Origin: Oscillospiraceae bacterium
GTDB lineage: Bacteria > Bacillota > Clostridia > Oscillospirales > Oscillospiraceae
DNA: 7,101 bases
NCBI GenBank assembly: GCA_017378975.1
Contig: JAFNXT010000294.1
Location: 1 to 7,101 of the forward strand
Direction of reading: 5' to 3'
Below the pieces are notes generated by a model. The model saw only the letters and a program-made list of their open reading frames with translations. It had not been told where the DNA came from and did no database searches. The position numbers were made by a program, and so were the translations under genes. Shown piece after piece: positions 5,989 to 7,101 of this stretch (positions are counted from its first letter, which is position 1; the number at the start of each line of letters is the position of its first letter).

Positions 5989-6060
5989 TTACCTGTATTC
6001 CCATGTAGGCAAAATCATCATCATGCCAACTCAGCAGTCCGGTGGACTATTGAAGGTATA
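5989..6060 (-). repeat. 5S-tail-derived repeat, copy B
   Basis: On the plus strand TTACCTGTATTCCCATG (5989-6005) resembles the 5S 3' tail (6641-6657). The next bases, TAGGCAAA, match copy A (6494-6600) rather than the 5S. After an interior shorter than that of copy A comes the near-inverted repeat CAGCAGTCC-GGT-GGACTATTG (6032-6052) and AGGTATA, like AGGCATA in copy A. Same orientation as copy A and more decayed. The stretch from 6061 to 6137 shows only a weak hairpin (ATCGT / ACGAT) and nothing else I can name. Confidence 0.65.
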
Positions 6061-6137
6061 AATTAGACCCAACTACGTATTACGATATCGTCATGTACGA
6101 TGATGGATCCAATTTGTCACCTTAACCCTTTCCTTGA

Positions 6138-6464
6138 TCATAATAGATCTCTCAACTTATCAAGGAAAGCTTCTTCACCCCAGGTGTTCACCTTAAAAAA
6201 CAGTGCTTGGCTACCGCCGGCTGTAATCGCAGATAAACTGATCGGCCCATCACAATTTTGAAATAAGGTCACACTCAGACTCACACGGTTACCGCCGAAG
6301 TAGCTGTATCGTTCAAACACACGGACGCTGCAACGTGCATCACCACTTCTGAAATCGCTTGAATCCTCCAAGGATGCCGACATACTACCGTTCAGGATCC
6401 CATCTTCGATTCTGTTAAGCCACTGATCAAATGTCCCAGTCAGTGTATGTTCTAATTTAGCCAT
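6138..6464 (-). CDS. Small soluble protein, DUF6054-like
   Basis: 108 residues. The sequence MAKLEHTLTGTFDQWLNRIEDG, broken here only by length, then SASLEDSSDF (29-38), RCSVRVFERYSYFGGNR (44-60) and SAITAGGSQALFFKVNTWGE (77-96) match my memory of DUF6054, a Clostridia family of unknown function. No signal peptide, membrane segment or cysteine cluster. ATG at 6464 has AGGAGG six bases upstream. No convincing promoter is seen; the upstream 130 bases are the 5S-derived repeat and the rRNA terminator. It is flanked on both sides by copies of that repeat in the same orientation. The family name is less certain than the gene itself. Confidence 0.75.
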   Translation of the reverse strand: MAKLEHTLTGTFDQWLNRIEDGILNGSMSASLEDSSDFRSGDARCSVRVFERYSYFGGNRVSLSVTLFQNCDGPISLSAITAGGSQALFFKVNTWGEEAFLDKLRDLL

Positions 6465-6493
6465 AATAATCCTCCTAAATATGTAGAGTCTAT

Positions 6494-6600
6494 TTACCTA
6501 TCTTCCCGTGTAGGCAAAGTATTGCGACCGAAGCGTAGCAAAGGAAGTGCCTTCGGCGCATGCCGTCGCAACAGTCCGGTGGACTGTTGCAGGCATAGAA
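6494..6600 (-). repeat. 5S-tail-derived repeat, copy A
   Basis: TTACCTATCTTCCCGTG (6494-6510) and GCAAAGTATTG (6514-6524) are identical to parts of the nearby 5S gene (6641-6657 and 6667-6677), but the spacer is 3 bases instead of 9. Further on are CCGAAG / CTTCGG (6528-6533 with 6551-6556) and a perfect 10-bp inverted repeat GCAACAGTCC-GGT-GGACTGTTGC (6568-6590). It lacks the 5' two thirds of 5S, so it is not a functional gene. It lies between the 5S terminator and the DUF6054-like gene. Confidence 0.7.
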
Positions 6601-6627
6601 AAACCGCTACCCTTGCGAGTAGCGGTT
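6599..6627 (-). terminator. Rho-independent terminator of the rRNA operon
   Basis: On the minus strand AACCGCTAC (6627-6619), an eight-base loop and GTAGCGGTT (6610-6602) form a perfect 9-bp stem, ending in a run of five T (6603-6599). It starts 6 bases after the end of 5S. Confidence 0.85.
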
Positions 6628-6633
6628 CTTTGT

Positions 6634-6748
6634 GTTCGCATTACCTATCTTCCCGTGCAGTCACCCGCAAAGTATTGTCGGCGTACATGTGCTTAACTTC
6701 TGTGTTCGGGATGGGAACAGGTGGACCCACATGACAATCAATACGAAC
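6634..6748 (-). rRNA. rrf: 5S ribosomal RNA
   Basis: 115 bases. The conserved core CCTGTTCCCATCCCGAACAC (loop B/C region, minus strand) and AGAAGTTAAGC are unmistakable. The ends are set by the perfect helix I: GTTCGTATT (from 6748) pairs with AATGCGAAC (to 6634), with one G-T pair. It lies downstream of two tRNA genes and 5 bases before the terminator stem region. Ends are accurate to a few bases. Confidence 0.93.
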
Positions 6749-6754
6749 TTTATG

Positions 6755-6801
6755 GATGGCTTTCACCATCATTTATATCAAAGGACCTTCGTCCTATGAT
6801 A
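6755..6801 (-). other. Two spacer hairpins between tRNA-Glu and 5S
   Basis: On the minus strand TATCATAGGAC / GTCCTTTGATA (6801-6776) pair as an 11-bp stem with one T-T mismatch and loop GAAG. GATGG / CCATC (6770-6755) form a second, smaller stem. Neither is followed by a T-run, so they are more likely processing structures of the rRNA precursor than terminators; that role is inference. Confidence 0.45.
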
Positions 6802-6804
6802 ACT

Positions 6805-6879
6805 TGGTGACCCGTACCGGATTCGAACCGATGTTAACGGCGTGAGAGGCCGCTGTCTTAACCACTTGACCAACGGGCC
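6805..6879 (-). tRNA. tRNA-Glu, anticodon CTC
   Basis: 75 bases with encoded CCA. The acceptor stem GGCCCGT pairs with ACGGGTC (one G-T), discriminator A. The anticodon loop CTCTCAC (6848-6842) gives CTC, reading GAG. The T-arm GGTTCGAATCC is canonical. It lies 56 bases before the 5S start and 2 bases after tRNA-Lys. Confidence 0.93.
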
Positions 6880-6881
6880 AT

Positions 6882-6957
6882 TGGTGCACCCTCAGGGACT
6901 CGAACCCGGGACCCACTGATTAAGAGTCAGTTGCTCTACCAACTGAGCTAAAGCTGC
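6882..6957 (-). tRNA. tRNA-Lys, anticodon CTT (with two stem mismatches)
   Basis: 76 bases with encoded CCA. The D-arm AGCTCAGTTGGTAGAGC, the anticodon stem ACTGA / TCAGT with loop CTCTTAA (anticodon CTT, 6924-6922) and TTCGAGT in the T-loop are normal for a Firmicutes tRNA-Lys. The acceptor stem GCAGCTT / AGGGTGC has G4 opposite G69, and the T-stem CCGGG / CCCTG has C50 opposite T64. It could be functional with reduced stability or an early pseudogene. Confidence 0.85.
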
Positions 6958-6982
6958 ATCTCTTTCCGTTCAGGCCGATACA

Positions 6983-7000
6983 CCCTGAAAACTGAACATC
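6983..7000 (-). other. rRNA spacer motif after the 23S gene
   Basis: On the minus strand GATGTTCAGTTTTCAGGG. TGTTCAGTTTTCA is a sequence I know as recurrent in Firmicutes rRNA spacers. TTCAGG at 6974-6969 can pair with CCTGAA (6984-6989), so it may take part in processing or antitermination structure. Confidence 0.4.
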
Positions 7001-7050
7001 AAACTACTTTTATCTGCAACAAGGATTTGGTCAACACTGAGCCTGCGCTT

Positions 7051-7101
7051 TGGTCAAGCTTTCGGCTTATTAGTATCAGTCAGCTAAATGTGTTACCACA
7101 C
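7051..7101 (-). rRNA. rrl: 23S ribosomal RNA, 3' end (partial)
   Basis: The minus strand reads GCTGACTGATACTAATA, then AGCCGAAAGCTTGACC, the conserved last bases of 23S. The terminal CTTGACC would pair with the gene's 5' end outside the window. Only about 50 bases are present. The boundary is accurate to a few bases. TTTGGTCAA occurs both at the boundary (7049-7057) and 23 bases downstream (7026-7034). Confidence 0.9.

Noticed and set aside
6061..6137. Short minus-strand frame reading QIGSIIVHDDIVIRSWV
   Set aside because: It looks protein-like, but at about 17 residues between stops it cannot be assigned to any family or told from chance.
6465..6520. Promoter for the DUF6054-like gene inside the 5S-derived repeat
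   Set aside because: TTGCCT with a downstream AATAGA or TAAATA is too far from consensus, and spacing fits only one of them poorly.
6522..6734. 70-residue plus-strand open frame
   Set aside because: It spans the 5S-derived repeat, the terminator and the 5S gene in antisense.

Overview
The window looks like chromosomal DNA of a Gram-positive anaerobe of class Clostridia, with Oscillospiraceae or a near relative as my best guess. This rests on the gene content (small Clostridia-type families that I recall as DUF6472 and DUF6054, a GTG-started folate cyclo-ligase, AGGAGG-type ribosome binding sites), the 5S and 23S sequences, and GC-rich palindromic intergenic repeats of a kind I associate with that group. 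The taxonomic call is an inference. Every gene I accept lies on the minus strand, so the window is best read from right to left.

Right end (7101 to about 6600): the end of an rRNA operon, in the order 23S 3' end, tRNA-Lys(CTT), tRNA-Glu(CTC), 5S rRNA, rho-independent terminator. Placing the tRNA genes between 23S and 5S is uncommon. The tRNA-Lys shows two broken base pairs.

6600 to 5745: a small DUF6054-like gene (6138-6464) sits between two directly repeated copies of an element that resembles the 3' tail of the 5S gene and carries a perfect or near-perfect inverted repeat. The downstream copy abuts a 5'-truncated remnant of a fibronectin type III domain gene (5790-5988), followed by a 13-bp perfect hairpin. 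This is accessory DNA shaped by repeats next to an rRNA operon.

5684 to 1844: a compact operon from a good promoter (-35 TTGCAA, 17-bp spacer, -10 TAAAAT): 5-formyltetrahydrofolate cyclo-ligase, a three-helix membrane protein, a DUF1643 protein, a 58-residue four-cysteine protein, and a large lipoprotein with an HExxH metallopeptidase motif. Genes overlap by 4 bp or lie 1 to 9 bp apart, so they are very probably co-transcribed and partly translationally coupled. No shared pathway is obvious.

1764 to 455: a two-gene redox unit, an OhrR-type MarR repressor overlapping (ATGA) a TM1586-type nitroreductase. A possible operator lies upstream, and the terminator at its end is formed by one copy of a dispersed palindromic repeat.

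1 to 500: a gene-free, GC-rich cluster of palindromes built from at least three copies of a modular three-hairpin unit. The stems stay paired although the sequence changes. This repeat field and the 5S-derived repeats are the least ordinary parts of the window. I see no defence system, CRISPR array or transposase.
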